A stretch of 64,000 bases of DNA from Pelecanus crispus (lineage: Eukaryota; Chordata; Aves; Pelecaniformes; Pelecanidae): NCBI RefSeq assembly GCF_030463565.1, contig NC_134675.1, forward strand, positions 21,659,862 through 21,723,861, read 5' to 3'. This document shows positions 44,025-59,100 of this stretch, piece by piece. The first letter of the stretch is position 1; every line of letters starts with the position of its first letter. The notes under the pieces are model-generated. The model did not search any database. It had not been told where the DNA came from and saw only the letters and a program-made list of their open reading frames with translations. The position numbers and the translations under genes were made by a program.

Positions 44025-47000
44025 ATGCATTTCCCAGATCAGTACAATTTACCTCCACATACCTCCAACCCTAAACTGTCCCTGTGAAACAAAGGTTATG
44101 CACCTCTTCAGAACAGCCCCATGAATGCCTATAAAGTACACCAAGCCAGGATTTTGGGTGATCAGTGCAAAATATACTTGTATGCCCATTGCAAAGAAGG
44201 ATCAACAGCCAGTGACCTTGGCCATGCCACCATGCTTGTTTTCTGCATTAGGCACAACAGTTCAACAGCACAACTGCCTCTAAAGACCTCTGCATATCTG
44301 ACCCTTAAAATTACTCATGCCTGCTCAGCATTGTACTCATTTATATCCAACATTGTTAGTTCTGGTGCAACACAGAGTTATCCTGCAGATGTCCAAAAAC
44401 TACTTGGCCTTTAACTGTCCCACTGGAAGCAGAAGTTTACACTATACTACTCAAAGCTTAAGGCCAACCAGCTTGCTTTTTTTTTTTTTTTAAATGCTAA
44501 ACACCTCAAACTCAACAACTCTATCAGACTTTAAAGGACAAAGTGGTTCAACAAAATGTCAGTATCTTTTCCTATGCACCAAACCCATGGACAAGTAACA
44601 TCAGTAGCATTCATCTTAGTGTTCACACAAGCACTACCATCTTTAACTTGTTAGTTTTAAAGAAAATCCTCACACTGCTTATAGACAAATTTCTCAGAAG
44701 TACAAAAATAAAAATGCAATCCCCCCCTTTTTTTTTTAAAAAAAAAAAACTTAGTGCACTTGATCACACCCAGACACAATGCTTATATTTTAATATGAAT
44801 ATCTCCTTACTACAAGGATGCTTTGCAGTAACAGAGGAGCTTCCTCCCCTGCACAGCAACAGCTAAGCAATCACATAAAGAGAATCCCTTTTAACTCCTA
44901 CTCTGGACCCACCTATTAGTACAGTCAGGAGTACCTACTCTAATAGGACTGCCTTCAGAGCTTTTTAGAAAGCTTAATCATCTTTGGCATCAATTAGGTC
45001 AGCAGAAGTTGGTGCTTTCTGAAACCTACTGGAGAGCAAGACAGCTCACCTACCACTATCATGTGAATTTAGGAAGGGAAAAAAAGCCATTACTATCCCA
45101 GGAAATAGCAGAATCCACATATAGTATCTACAGCATCATATATGCTTTTGTTTCAAGTCAGATTTAGAATCTGAACAAGTGAAGAGACATTGCTCAACAA
45201 GGATTTCCCCCTCCCAAACAGGGTACCCTACAGACTTCTTGATGCTCAGTCTCCTCATCTCTTGACCACAGTGCTGCTGAAGGACTTTGAAGTGTATTAA
45301 CTTTTAGTTCATTATTATCATCACAAACATTAAATATATACATTCAAACCAAACTAGGTTTAAACCTAGTCTGCAATTCAAGACACTCGATACATCTCTA
45401 AATTAGCATACAATGCTTTGAAGTTTGGAAAACTTGTCCCCTCCACCCCCTCAATTACCACCACAAATAGCAAGAGACTTCCTACAAATTCCTGTTATAG
45501 AAAGTATGCAAGTTTTGTTCTGAAGGTTATTTTTCAGTATTCGTTATGTGAAAAGAGATGCGCAAAAAAAGTAATTTTTCAAGGGACCTTTTGATATTCC
45601 CAAAATTTGAAGTGCTCAGGTTAAAACTTGCTAAATTTCAGTGTCAGTATTAAAGTAATAGTATACAACTCATCTGGGTATCAAACAAAAAAAAAATCAG
45701 AGTGCTTGACAAGTTATCCTCTGTGTCTCATTTTAAGACAGACAACATTTACACTAATATACAGCATTGTGATATACCCTTAACCTCCCTAACAGGATAC
45801 TTGGGAGTTACACAAGTAGATGTCCTGCATCTACCACAGAAATCAGAGCAAATTATGAAGATGCCTGCCTTTGACTGCATCACCAGTTTTCAACTTCATA
45901 TGCTACAAAATAAGTTACATCATATTGATTTTTGCTAATCCTTTCCAAATATTGTACACTTCAAACAAACCTATGATGTAAGTTGATTAGACAGTGACAA
46001 AGTAGTCAATGAGTCCAAGAGCAAAAGGGGAACAACATCCAATCTGTTTGTGGGTGCTGCTCTGGTATCCCAGGAAACCAGCTGCAGCTGCTTGGTTCAA
46101 GTTGTGTACTATGGCAAAAGTGTCTGTAATCCAGCTCTAATAACCAGCATCTCTTCAACTGCTAAGTAGTGTTTATAAAGCAGAGCAGTAGCTCCTCTAC
46201 AGAATCTGGAGCACAAACTGCACATGCAAAAGCATGGTATGTCTGGGGAGTCAAGGCACTCCCATTTCAGAAGTATTTTGGCTAGGTCAGACACTTACTA
46301 CATGAGACTTGCAGAGACATCAGTATAAAACCTAGCTCACTTGTACAGAGTAGCATAATGAAGTAAGGGAGCATATGATGCCAGGATATCCCAAGATAGA
46401 TGGTCACTCTGTTCCCTTCCTTGAAACTGACCCCAGTGACCCCTTGGTCATCTAACTCAAGAAAACTTCCTCAACTTCATTAAACACATTTAGCCCTTCC
46501 CCAAAATGTAAGCAAGTAGTGGAAGGTTTTCTACCTGGTAGTATTTAGTTTGTAATTTCAATGTCTTAATGGCCCTGGTCTCTTCCAACTGAACTATTAG
46601 GTCATTAGCTTCTAGAGTAGTCTAAATAGCCTAGAATAGTCTAAAATCCAAATTTATTTTGGGTACTATGTGTGCCATGTTAGTCTGCCACTTCACAGCC
46701 TTGAAGCATCTATCTGTCTGTACAAGAAAGATGCGGAGAAGACACCAAACCAGCTACCTACACTCCAGAAGTCAGCATTTAGACTCCTGGATTCTTCTCC
46801 TCGGATGCTTTCAGAAAGCCATATTTAGTCCAATATTATTTTTCAGTGTGCTACACAGTTCAAGTGGTACTTACCAAACTGTTATAAAGCAAAATAGAAA
46901 AAGGCTGTGGGGGAAATTAAGATTTAAAAGGTTAACTGAGAAATTTAGTGAATTATCTTCCTGCTAACATGAAAGATCATGAGTACTAAGTTGCACTGTG

Positions 47001-50000
47001 CCATTCTCAATCAAAACACTCTGCAGAGACCCCAGGCGAGCCTCTGGTGTCCATCTCTGGGGGACAGGCTGCCACATTAGCAGCACATGCAGATGAGATG
47101 CTGAAAGTAACTGTTCATACAAATGCCTAGTCATTTACAAGGGATGACCAAACCATATTTAAAGCCTTTATTTTGTTGCCCTGTTCCTCCCCACCAAAAT
47201 AAGGCAGCTGAACTTGCACTGTGTAAGTTTTTTTTTTTTATTAAAACATACCAGGCAGTATGAGGGACAAAATAGTGGACTGAGCAAACACAAGCAATTA
47301 TGATTTAGTGCATAAATCAGTATTGGGAAGGAGAACAAATTAAAATATGACAGTTTAATTCAAATATCAACTGTTTGAAAGTAACTGCATATTAGTGCCA
47401 AAACCAGATTTGGAGATTGTTTCAAGCTGATTTTCCATGTGGTCGGCTTCACTGTACTGTAGCATAAAAAGCCTGTCAACAGCAAGGAGGCATTTTAAGT
47501 TAAACAGAAAATGTTACAGTGAACTCAAAGCACTGAGGAAGCTCAAGGGGTAATGGACAATGAACACAGATGGAAACTACTTTTAAAAGGAGATTAAAGA
47601 TGTGGCTTGGACTTCTCAGTTGGAGAGAGAAATTTCAATTCCAAGAAGGTATTGCAAAGAAAAAGCAGCACCCTTGTAAACTTTGTTATAGTTGTCCAGG
47701 AGAAGTGATGGTAGAAAGTCTCCACGCTACCATCTGATAAATTTTTACTGAACTAAGTTCAAGATATATCTAGAAACATGAACTTGTGTCTATGTTTCCC
47801 CATTAATGAAGATGCCCTCCTTCCCCAGCTATCTTTGAAGAATATCACATATCTTCTCAGCATCAAGCTTGCTCACTACCAACATGCCTTCTCTCCACCA
47901 CTACAAATGTTTAAAGTAGCAGCTATTGCAATGCTCACATGTGCAGTTCTGCTTGTGCACAAATGGCTGTAGCATACAAACTGCTATGGGAAACAAAGCA
48001 CTGGAAGCTCAATGCCAAAACAGTCCCAGAGCTTGTTTAGCCTTTTTAAGAGTGAGGACTAGCAGGTACCTTAAGAGCAGCTAGCCAGCTGGACACTGAG
48101 CAGTACAGCTCAGGGTCCCAATCCAGCAACTGAACACCACAGTGAATGTGTATCACATTAGGACACAAGCAGCAATCAGAATTACTATGTCAAATAGATT
48201 ATTAAGAACCAGATGAATGATGGCATTAGCAGCATTAACTGTCACTGGCATTTGAACCCCCCAAAACTAAAAGTGCATAAACTGTTGTTTCCTACTTCTT
48301 ACACTCAACTATGGGTCTGATAAATCCTCAGTATTATAGCTTAAGAAATAACTTGTCATCCAAACACTAAGCCCTAAGCAAGAAGTAAACAAACCAGCAC
48401 AAGTCACAGCAGAGGTTCCTCCTCCCACCCTTCCTGGCACCATAGCTGGCACCACTGTTTGTGCAGCCAGGTAACAAACTAGCCAGAAAGTCCCTCATTT
48501 TTAACTTGAATGGTTTATTTTGGAAGAAGTGACCACTTAGACCTTTATTTCTGGAGTTAAGTGTCAACAGTTTAGGCAGGACACACTTAGACCAAGCAGC
48601 TGCTTGGCTTATCCACAATAAGTGTGGGATTGCATACACAAGAAAAAAATCCCAACCAGGAGCTACTACTGAAATCCTGCACAAATGCCCAATACCTTTC
48701 CTAGCAGAAAACTCATGACAGGACAATTTTGTATACTGTCAATTGTGGTTTTAAGTGTTAATAAACTGTTGATAATCTGAAAACTGCATGCATACATGTA
48801 CTCTATCAGTACTTTTCTACTCTGGGAAGAAAAAACCCACAAACAAACAACATAGCCAGGGTTTTCCTTCCTTTTCCATCCTAACACCTGAGCAATATCT
48901 TGGCAGCTGTAGCACAAGGGGATGGCAGCAGGGAAAAATAATCTAAGCAAGTTAAATTGGTGACCTACTTGCTTGTTTAGTGATAAAGATAGCCAAGCCA
49001 GCAATTTTTGACCAGATTTAGTGATCACCTGATTTACAGTGTAGATTTTAAAATTACTGCTTCAGCAGCACATGTATATCTATGGAACATGTCATTAACA
49101 TCCTATCTTTAACTTTTTGGGAGAGTGGAAGAAGCCATCACTCACCAGAAACCAGCTCTTACAGAGCCTAGTTACAGCAGAAAAATCACCCATCACTACC
49201 TTTCAGAGTATGCTGGGCTTTCAAGAGAGCTCTAATTTACTTATATTTGCATACCACAAGCTGTACAGTAACCATCATTTTGGCAGCTCATTAGTAGCCA
49301 CAAACCCCTCATTGCATCTGTGGGCTGGGTTAACTTTGCAGACTTGCAAGCACCTAGCAAGTCACAGCCTCATCGTACTGGACATTAAACAAGCAGTAAC
49401 ACATATCTTGCCCTTAAAATACACGAACAGCACTGACTGGCTCCTGCAAAAGGAGACAAGTTTCAAAATATGCTCCTTTACTATCATTACGCAGAGATTA
49501 GCCTCATTTGAGTACCAGATTGTTTGCTGCTCAAGTTACTCTGCAATATTTTCAGTTGGCCTCTTCCCAATAGGGCAAAGTAAGTATCAGTGTGATTGCA
49601 GAAAAAGAAGAATCAGATGCTGAAACTAACACAGGAGCACTAGTTAAAGTAAGTTCCAGGTGCTTTAAAAAAAAAAAGCACACACACCCCCCACCCACCA
49701 CCACCAAAAATCTTTGGGTCAACTTTGGTTTTGTAGGAAAAATTACTTTCTCCTGCTGGCAAGATGGCTCTTGTGCTAAAAGCAAATATACTGGCACCTT
49801 TGCTGCAGATCCAGTATATTTTATGGCTTCAGTGTTTATCTCAAAACAAATATCGAAGACATCTACATAATTAACTATTGTTTAGTGTTGCTCAGCAGAG
49901 TCATGTCATCTTTTCAAGATAAAAAGCCTGCAGAGATACAAAGGTTGAGGTTGAACACAGTGGCTGTTTATAGCCCATATTAACAGCAAGCAAGACAGCA

Positions 50001-53000
50001 TTTCAGGCTCAACAGTCCCGAGGGAAAACCAATGAGTCAGATGCTGGGGAAGTGACCTCAGGAATATCCAAGCGATTACATATGCAGCACAAGCTCCTTT
50101 GTGTTTGCTGCAATGCTGTCCAACCTTTCAGCATAGTATGTCTGCAGACACCAGATTTCATATAGGGCCATTTTACTGGCTGCAGCCATCAGGATTAAAA
50201 TGCTGCCATTCTCCTATCAGCAGGGAAAAAAAAAAGTTTTCCTCAGCAATTCCAAAGCAGTGTAACCCATACTGTGCACTAAGCTGTATGTGCTGCAGAG
50301 CTCACGTCCATTGTACAACCACTTCTGCACTGGGCTTTGCAGCCTATATCATAGGGGTTTTTTAAATGCTTCTGCTCTAATCTCCAAAATAAACATACAA
50401 AGGCAGCATATCTAATTATATCTAGTGTAACACAACTCATTTGGTTTTTTGGGGTTTTTTTTGTTGTTTTTTTTTTTTTTTTTTTACTGTGAACAGTTAG
50501 CTTTACACACAGCTAGTGCAATATCAGATTAATGATCATGGAAGTCTGCATCACTAGCTCAGTAGTTTAATACAAAAAGCCACAACAGCAAGATTTTCAG
50601 TTTACAAATTAAACACTGACTGATCTGATGTTCTTGTACATGTTATCATAGGACATTAAAGTTGCTTCCAATGTGAAATGATGTCTTTAAAAAAAAAATT
50701 AAAGCTTCATCCAAGAGACAACTGACTACAGCAAACTAATGAGAAAGTTTCACTGGGAAAACCTAAGAATATGCAAAAAAAGTCAGCCAATGACAAAGTG
50801 TTTATAAGGATGGATTTTAAAATCATCATCCTTTTACACTGAAAGATTTTTCTCCCATATTTTCCCCATAAATACATAGCACAGAACAGGAACTGTTTGA
50901 AACTACCTCCTTATCCCATATGTAACAGAAGTGTCCTCCAAAAAGATAAGCACAAAAGTTTAACCAGGTAAAAAGGATCCTGCACTCTCCAGAAGAAGCT
51001 TAATTAATAGTTGTTACAAATAGCTCATCCGTTGATTTTCTGGACACTGCTAGAACAGGAGTGACATGATAAGCATTGCATGAGTGAACATTACAAGTCT
51101 GGTGCTTGTGAAGCACATCTCAGGAGCCAGTGCTGACCTAGGGACCCACCCTGGGAAACTCTAGGTCTAAACCCAGGATTCTCCATATATCCCTTCTCAG
51201 TAAGGCCTGGTGAGCTACCCAAAAGAAGTGACAAGGAAGGAAATGCCTTAACATGTCCTGAATACTGAACTCAAGGTTACAAGCAGATATCTGTATGAGG
51301 CTGACTCAGAGCCCAAAATCCTGCACACAACCACCTTTACCATGCGTTGTCCTATTTAAAAAAAAAAAAGCTGAATTGGGACACCTTAGTCAGTCAGCTA
51401 GCACTGGGGCATTTGGCCCAAAGGCAGTTTAACTTCTGGGTAGATGCCCTACCCTAAAGGGCATTAAACACAGCTCTCTTCAGCTTTCCCCTTGGCATCA
51501 GGCCACTGCCCAGACAGGAATGAAAAAGCCCAAGCCAGAAGACAAAAGGAGCCTGACTGCTTAGAGCTTGGAAAAAAGCTGTCAGGATTATAAATATTTC
51601 AACTGGAAAGTGAGCTGATAAATAGGAGCAATCCCTCCTTCCAGCTGAGTACCTTAAGCTACCAGAGGCATGTTCCCTCACTGCTGGCTGGGTTTTGGCC
51701 CTACCCCACTATGCAGCCAAGAGCCCAGGAGGCAAAAGTTTCAACAAGAGGAAGGAAGGATTCCCCAGTATAAACTCATAGCCTGATAACTATGTTACCC
51801 CCCCAAAAACCAGAAGATATGGGCTTATTCTCTTCAAGATAAAGAGGGAACTGAACCCATCACCAAGCAATAAGCCAAGGCTGGCCAGTACTTTTGGCTG
51901 AGCGCCACATATTAAATTTCTTACACAAGCCAAAGCCCTGAAGAGGGTACAGTTATCCCCAGACAAGAGATTGCAGAACCCCTCCAAGTCCCACTGCAAA
52001 GCTGGGCACTTAAAATAAGTGGGGTGGCCTTAACATCACTCTTCTGTACTGGAGTTGTTGACACTTCAGGCACCTCTGCACAATTTTAGTTCTTTACCCT
52101 ACTTACCACACAGATTGCTCTAGAACTGCGATAAAGTTACAAGACAAGATCGTATGGGATAAAAATATTGCAACAAAAGCATAGCAGGGATTATTTAAGA
52201 AGCCTGTATTATTCCTTAACTTTAATTAGAACTTTGACCTTGAGCAACCAAACTTGCCTAGAACAAACACACCTGAGAAAGGAAGAACAAGGAATTGGAA
52301 TCAAAATCAAAGTGAAGGACTCTCTGTTATCCTAGCAAAGCTAAACAGCCTCCAGATCCGACATCTAAAATGTCTGAACACAAACAACCATTCCTTCTTT
52401 ATCATAGCTATGTGCAAGAGCATGGTTAAACTGAAAGTAGCAGAATGGGATCCAACAATACAGCTCAGAAATTTGCATAAGAAGGGACACAGATGCTTTG
52501 TTTTCTTTGTGAACATGAAGCTTCCTACAGAATACTCCATACTTTGGGAAGGAGGCTATCAAGCACTCTTAAAAGCCTGCCATGTCAAGTAGGAACACAA
52601 TACAAGAGCTTTGAAGACAAGCTTAAGAAAGGATCTGAGCTCAGGGCTGGCAATCAGGCTGATACAAGCATCAGTCTGAACAGGTTCCCATTTACCATTC
52701 AGCAGTAGAAGTATTACCAACATAAAAGCATAACAGGTCAGCACAAACAAAATTTCAAAGGTTTGATCAAGAGTTAAAAAAACACAAGCCACCTGTATTT
52801 TGCTAGTTATTGCTAAGCAACATTACAGCCAACAGTTTAGCAGAATTCAAAAGGGATTAGGCATTATATGGGTAGTAAGAACATCAACAGTTACATTACC
52901 TAGGATAACACAGTTTATAAAAGGATTAAAGGAATACCAAGCCTTGTGGCATGAGTCAGCCACTATATCATAGATAAGTTGTTCTTTCTGATTGTTTTGC

Positions 53001-53270
53001 TTAGTATAGAGCAGTAGAAACCAGCTAGCAACTGTTAGCTAAATTGCACCAAGGATCAGCCTACAAAAAACAAAATCAAACTAGATTTCACTTGCTCAGG
53101 TTCAAGCCTCTCTAATGAGTTGTTCAACTGTATATTACATTTATCTTGGAATAAAAGCAACTCAGGCCAAACTTCAGCCAATTTATGTTCACAAACACTT
53201 GCAATGCATTAAACTGGAATTGAGACATTTAAGTCACAGAAGTTGATGTGACTCGCCCTCAAAGTCAGAT

Positions 53271-53314
53271 CATCACAACAAAACACCCAGGCCATCACAA
53301 TAAAACACCCAAGC
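53271..53314. repeat. 22-bp tandem duplication
   Basis: Units catcacaacaaaacacccag+gc (53271-53292) and catcacaataaaacacccaa+gc (53293-53314) differ at two positions. Confidence 0.88.
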
Positions 53315-56097
53315 AAGCAATTCTCTGCTGATTTCAGTAACCAGCTACTACCTGGAGCTAGAGAAAAAACCCAAAGGTCTCTAACAGGTTTGCCTTGTCC
53401 TGTCTTAAAACAGATCAGCCAGAAAAATCAAGATCCTTCTCTATTCAGAAGAAGATTTGTCACCAGTGGTAGAACTACTCACTCACTTCAGAGGACTTTA
53501 ACCACTTTGACCTCATACCTTGGACTCCAAGTTTTCAGCCCAGTGCAAGTCTGATAGAATAATTAAAGACATGCAGAAACCAAATATTTTTAGCAGCCTG
53601 CCTTCCTTGCATCTACAAAGAGCAGCTTAACTTGCTATTAGCCCCATGAAATGGCAGAGGGATTCAGACAAAGGAGCTATAATTACCAAGTCATTTCCAG
53701 AGGAAGTGTCAGCAACCATATGCTCTCTTCAGAAAACCCAGACTACTCACGTGCCTAGTTTATAAAGCTCCCTATATCAAAACAAAGCTTGATAAGAGGG
53801 TGGTTTTAGATTGTTCCAGGCCTTTTTGGAACTTTTAGCTGTTAAAATAGTCAAAGTAGACAGTAAAAAAAACAGAATAGCAGATCCAAACAGCAGAGCA
53901 GCCCACTATTAGTACAGAATTCAAAGAGTTCACATCAGGTGATCCAGGTTTCATCCCATACTCCGTCACTTTATTTAATATTCTTTGCCCATGATAGGAA
54001 ATATTTGGAAAATGTACCACTATTTTCAGAGGTGATTTGTGAACCTTAATCTGTTGATCATAGTGTCAGATGAAGTTTCAGAAGCCTTAAGAAGTCTGAA
54101 GTCCTATATCTGAGACTAGCACTTTCAGTGTAAAAACACCTTGAAGGGTCAGAGGGAGATGTGAGACAGGGTAAAAGCTTATAAACCAGGAAGGGGGGGG
54201 GACCTAGATAGGTATTTTTGCCATTGCTCTTTCAGCAAAAGCTACTCATGAATTAAAAAACAAACTACTATTGGTATCTGCATTACACCAGGGACTGCAA
54301 TTTTTTTTTACTTCAATATTTCAGTACTGCAGAAGCTGATGTCATTCACCAAGGAAAACATCCCTCTAATTTGGCAAGGCTTCAGAAGTCCAATCAATTA
54401 TTAATTGTAACACTAGCTTACATTGCTAGTAGAGAAAGTTGGAAGAGATTTACCCACATTTTTTAGCACAGACAAAGTAGAAATAGCTAGTCAAATGATG
54501 GAAGCTTTGAATGAATTAACCACAGCACCAACTGGATCTGTATCACAGGAATATCAAACCTAGTATCTTGACTGTGACCAGTAGAGCCAGGTAGCTTTTA
54601 AACATGCAGGCAAAAAAAAAGTAAATATAGGTACTGTTCCTATTTCTAGATTTTTTTCCTAGAAAAAAGGTGATAGGAAATTGATCCTACCACCAGTTTT
54701 ATCCACTTCTGCCCTTTACAGCAAGTAGTAGCTTATGAGTTTTCCACTTCCATTTGAACGAAGCCTTTGAATGCAACTTTTCACAAGTCACTACATAAAG
54801 AGAAGCTCAGAAACCAGCTATTAGATGAGAGGCAGAAAGCATACATTTAGTCTTCTATAACTTCTCCGAGCACCTGGTGTTCTGCTTAAGATTCAGCACC
54901 TGTAGAAATACCTGTCATAGTTGGCAGTTACAAATATGCTTGTGGCAGCAGGAAACAATTGGCTCAAACTCTGCTTGTTTTATTCAGTCAGGCTTTCTCT
55001 GGGGTTTGCTTTTTGTGCCAACCTGAAAGAATTAAGTGCTCCATAAGGAAAGGAAGATTAAAACTTACTAGTTTTACCTACAGAACCACAAAACAGCATG
55101 TGCAATCATGATTAGCAAAACACATGGTCTCAATTTCTCACCACAATAAGCACAAAAACTTAAAACAATCCCTGACAGTTGCAGCTTCTGCAATTTAGCT
55201 CTGACATGAAATACAATTCTCATACATATATCTGCATGCAAGCAGGATTTATTTTGCACTGGGTTTTGCTGCAATATTTGTATGACTACATCAAACAGTG
55301 GGGCTGCAAAATTAAGCACTCTAGCAGTACCAGAATTCACACCACATTCATCTGCCACTTTTTTTGGGAATGAATATACCCTAGGAGGTCAGTGTTTCTC
55401 CCCAAGGATCTTGCTTCGTGCAACAAGAGGGCAGCCAGACACACTATCATCACAAGAGAACCATCAAGGCTGCATCACTCAAGGATCCCACCACCAAAAC
55501 CAGCAACTTCCTTTTTTAGTCAAATCAATTCCTTGTATAAACCTCAAGCTGCTCATTGTTCCAGGTTCTCCTGTCAACCCATTGCCATTTCTCAATCTTA
55601 ACATTTGCTAGCTATTTTCCTAGCAATATTTAAGTGACTGCAGTTGCCAAGACAACTGCTTCATCAACACCAGCACCTCAACTCATCTATCTTTGGCTTC
55701 CCTTCAGTTCACCATGACTTCTAGGAAATCAGCTGCCAGAAACAGTCATTTTGAAATCTAGCTTTTTTTTTTTTTTTTTTTTAAACTTTTAGTAGCCTTT
55801 GATATCTTCCGTCCTAAGAATCTCAAGTTCCTTTCATAGGAACAGGTTTGTTTTAATTATAGCCTCAGAAGCAAGGTTTCCTGTAAGGCTGGAAGAAGTC
55901 CAATAGCTTAAATTCCAGGGCACTGAGGCAATGAAGGGGGAGATACAATCAGAGGTATACATCCAAACCAGGTTTATGCACACCTATTCTGTTGCTTTCA
56001 ATAACTCACTGAAGTCTCCTTCTATTTTGTTTTCTGTTACCAAGAGAAGCAGAGTGACTCTATTTGTTATAATACTTATCAAATTCAGCTAGACCTT

Positions 56098-56155
56098 GAA
56101 ATGCATGCCTTTTAAAAAATGACATGAAATGCATGTCTTTTAAAAAAAAAAATCA
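56098..56155. repeat. 28-bp tandem duplication
   Basis: The unit starting gaaatgcatg(c/t)cttttaaa occurs at 56098-56125 and again from 56126, the second with a longer A-run. Confidence 0.85.
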
Positions 56156-59100
56156 CAGAGCTTCCACAAAGAAATTAATAAGTGGATAATCCCCATAGCT
56201 ATATGCATGTTTTAACTAAGTGAGGCTTAAGCTGTCAAACTCTCCTGCTGTGGCAGCCATGAAACCCAGTGGCCAATTCAGCTGAGCTCAGCAAGCAGTT
56301 AAGTCCTCAGAAGATACAATACAGTTTCTAGGAGTTTCACAACAGTAGTAGTAGTGAAATAAGACCCTGCATAGCACTCCCCTTCCCCAAATCCATCTAT
56401 GTTAGACCCAAAAAAGAAGGCATCACAACTTCAATCACAAGAGCTTTGACCAGAATTTACATCTTATAAAATATGGGATAAGCCAACAGAAACAGTTAAG
56501 CCAGGTTTGGTTAAGTTCTACCACCACCAAAGCTACCAGCATCTTTGTATCATCAGCATTTGAAGCCATTTGAGAGCAGCTTCCCAAGTTTATGTCTACA
56601 TGACCCTCACTGCTGTGACTTACACACAGATTTACAGCTGCAACTGTACTAGCTTTGCATCCATTAGCACAAACAGTGGTAGTGGTCTAACCATGGCAGC
56701 ATGGGGTTAAGCATGGGCTGCAAAACCAACTCATAAGCTGGGTCAATTCACAACGGGTGTTAAATATCATGCTGTCACTACCAGAACACTACTGTGCTTG
56801 AGACAGGTCGAACATGCCATTGCTGCAATGCAAACATACTTAGATACTATAAAATGATCTCAACGGTTTAGTACTGCGAACCTTAGTAGCTTGCCATGGT
56901 TGACAGTGTCATTGGAGAAAGCCCCAAGTAGTCCTTTCACCATGCCTATTAATACAAGGTTAACAAAACTAGAGCAGGAAAAGACTTTATATTCTGCCTG
57001 AAACTCAAACTTTACATGGCAATCACATTAAGCTGTGACCAAACATTATTTTGGTGAATAAGCATTATACAACAGCATTTATCAATGCATTGCATAATTA
57101 AAGCAAAGAAGCCTCCAGCAGTTAGAAACACCAGCTTTCCTTATAAAAGGAAAGGTACCTGCAGGTCAGTTGTGCTGTAGTTTTCTATTTAAAGTGCTTG
57201 CTATGTGTAGAATTTGGCTTTCTGTCCATGTGTTTTAAGCTCAGTGTTGTGCCATATCCTGGGTAATTACACTTTGGGTGACAAGCACAACAGAACTCGG
57301 AAGCATATCAATAATATACTTTAAGCCTCATCTTAACTTACTAGAACCAAATCTTGCTCTGCAAAGGCACCAGCTCCACAAAGCACCACACCAGGCTGTT
57401 TCCCTGGCTGTGCTACAGAGCTGCGAGCCACTTCACACTTCCACACTTGACATCAAATCTCACATGCTGGTTTTGCTACGCTGAGAGGCTTTATTTTGAA
57501 CCTAATCTTCAAAGCACAGGAGAAAAGACCTGGGGTGGCTGTAGAAGAACACAGGAGCTGGAGCAATTAAGACAGTACAAGAAAGAAATCCCAGAGGTGG
57601 AAGGTAAAAAAGCTAGGTAGCTCTGAAATCAGTGCAGATCCCTCTGACATTTCAAAGGGTTAGGCAGCCAAGGCATAGCTTTGCCTCCTCCAACAAGGAG
57701 TTTACCCAGATTCTCCCCAATACTCTTTCCAAGAATTATTTTTGAAGCCTGCATAGCATACATCTCCCCCAGCAAGCCTACGCACCCAGACCTTGACCCG
57801 ATGGCTTTCTCTTCAACACCAGGAATGTCCCCCTCCTCCCCAGGTTAAGTTACATGACACAACCCCAGCTTTATTTTTTGCTCTTTGAGAACTGCTGCAG
57901 CTGCCTCACGGACAAAGTCTGTGCAGAGGAGTGACTTGTCAGTACATCAGGATCTGTGCTGGGGTGCTTCAGGAAACTGCTCAGGTTTTTATTTTTAAAA
58001 ACCAGGAATAAGCAGAAGTTCTTATTCCTAAAATCTCTTTGTTTTTGTGCTTAAACAGCCTGAAAGCTACTTACTTGACAATTTCTTCAGCTATTCCAAA
58101 TTTAAATACTGTACTTGTAAACATGCAAGTTGAATTTGTTTTGGAAGAAAGCTTTCCCATGTGCTATTTATAAAAAGCAAACTGCTTTCTACCTACAGAT
58201 TTAATCAACTATGCTATTATAAAATATACCCATTTTACATAAAAATGTTAATTTATCCAGGGTCATGCATACGAATCCATTACAGACAAAAGACACTTAT
58301 AGTCCCTATCCTGTTCACTAAATTCTACTGCCTCTTACTGTTGTCAAAGAAGATTTTGGCCCTACCTTACATTTAATCAAAGCTGTACAACCCCCCCATA
58401 CTTCTACACAACTCTTCCAATCCTAGCCCTATGTCCTTCAGATGAGCACCTCTTACAGTTACCAAGAGATCTAGAACAATGCATTACATCAGCTCTCATC
58501 CTGTTTGTGTAGCACCTGCAGACTATTTTCAACAAGTGCCATGCTTCACCCACACAAAGGACCTAACAGATGATGAATTCTGGACTGTGCATCCCTTTCA
58601 CCCAGTCTAACATCAGATTGTAGCAATTCACATTCAGAGTAAATGTGACACAGCAATATTTAATAGCTTTACCAAACAAAGCTCAACTACACATGTACCG
58701 AAGAAAGCTGGTTGGCTGCTACCTAGAAGACAATATTTGGTTGACCATATGAGCATCTAACAACACACACAAGCCTTTCTTGGAAGGAAGAAGCTGATTT
58801 CCCATAATCCTCTTATTTCAAGTTGACATAATCTAGTTATTAAACTGCAAATTAACATCCAAATTCAACACACCAAGCATTAGGCTCAGCCTAAATTTTG
58901 TCATTCTGTATTACTACAGTTGCACAAGTATCACATAAAAGTAGTCTAACAAAACAGAAGTTCCTTCCGAGCATAGGGACTCTCCTTCCCAGTATCATCA
59001 TGTTCTTCTGCCATAACACACCTCCTTCATATTTTTTTTTAATAAAAATATTTAGAATAGAGTTTGGATTACAACAGTGCAAAAAAAAGCTATTCATACA

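Noticed and set aside
49117..49623. A 168-codon open frame on the plus strand
   Set aside because: No recognisable domain, no promoter or splice context, composition like surrounding intron.
55762..55784. Long T-run as a possible retrotransposon poly(A) tail (also 44479 and 50444)
   Set aside because: No retrogene or SINE body and no target duplication next to it.
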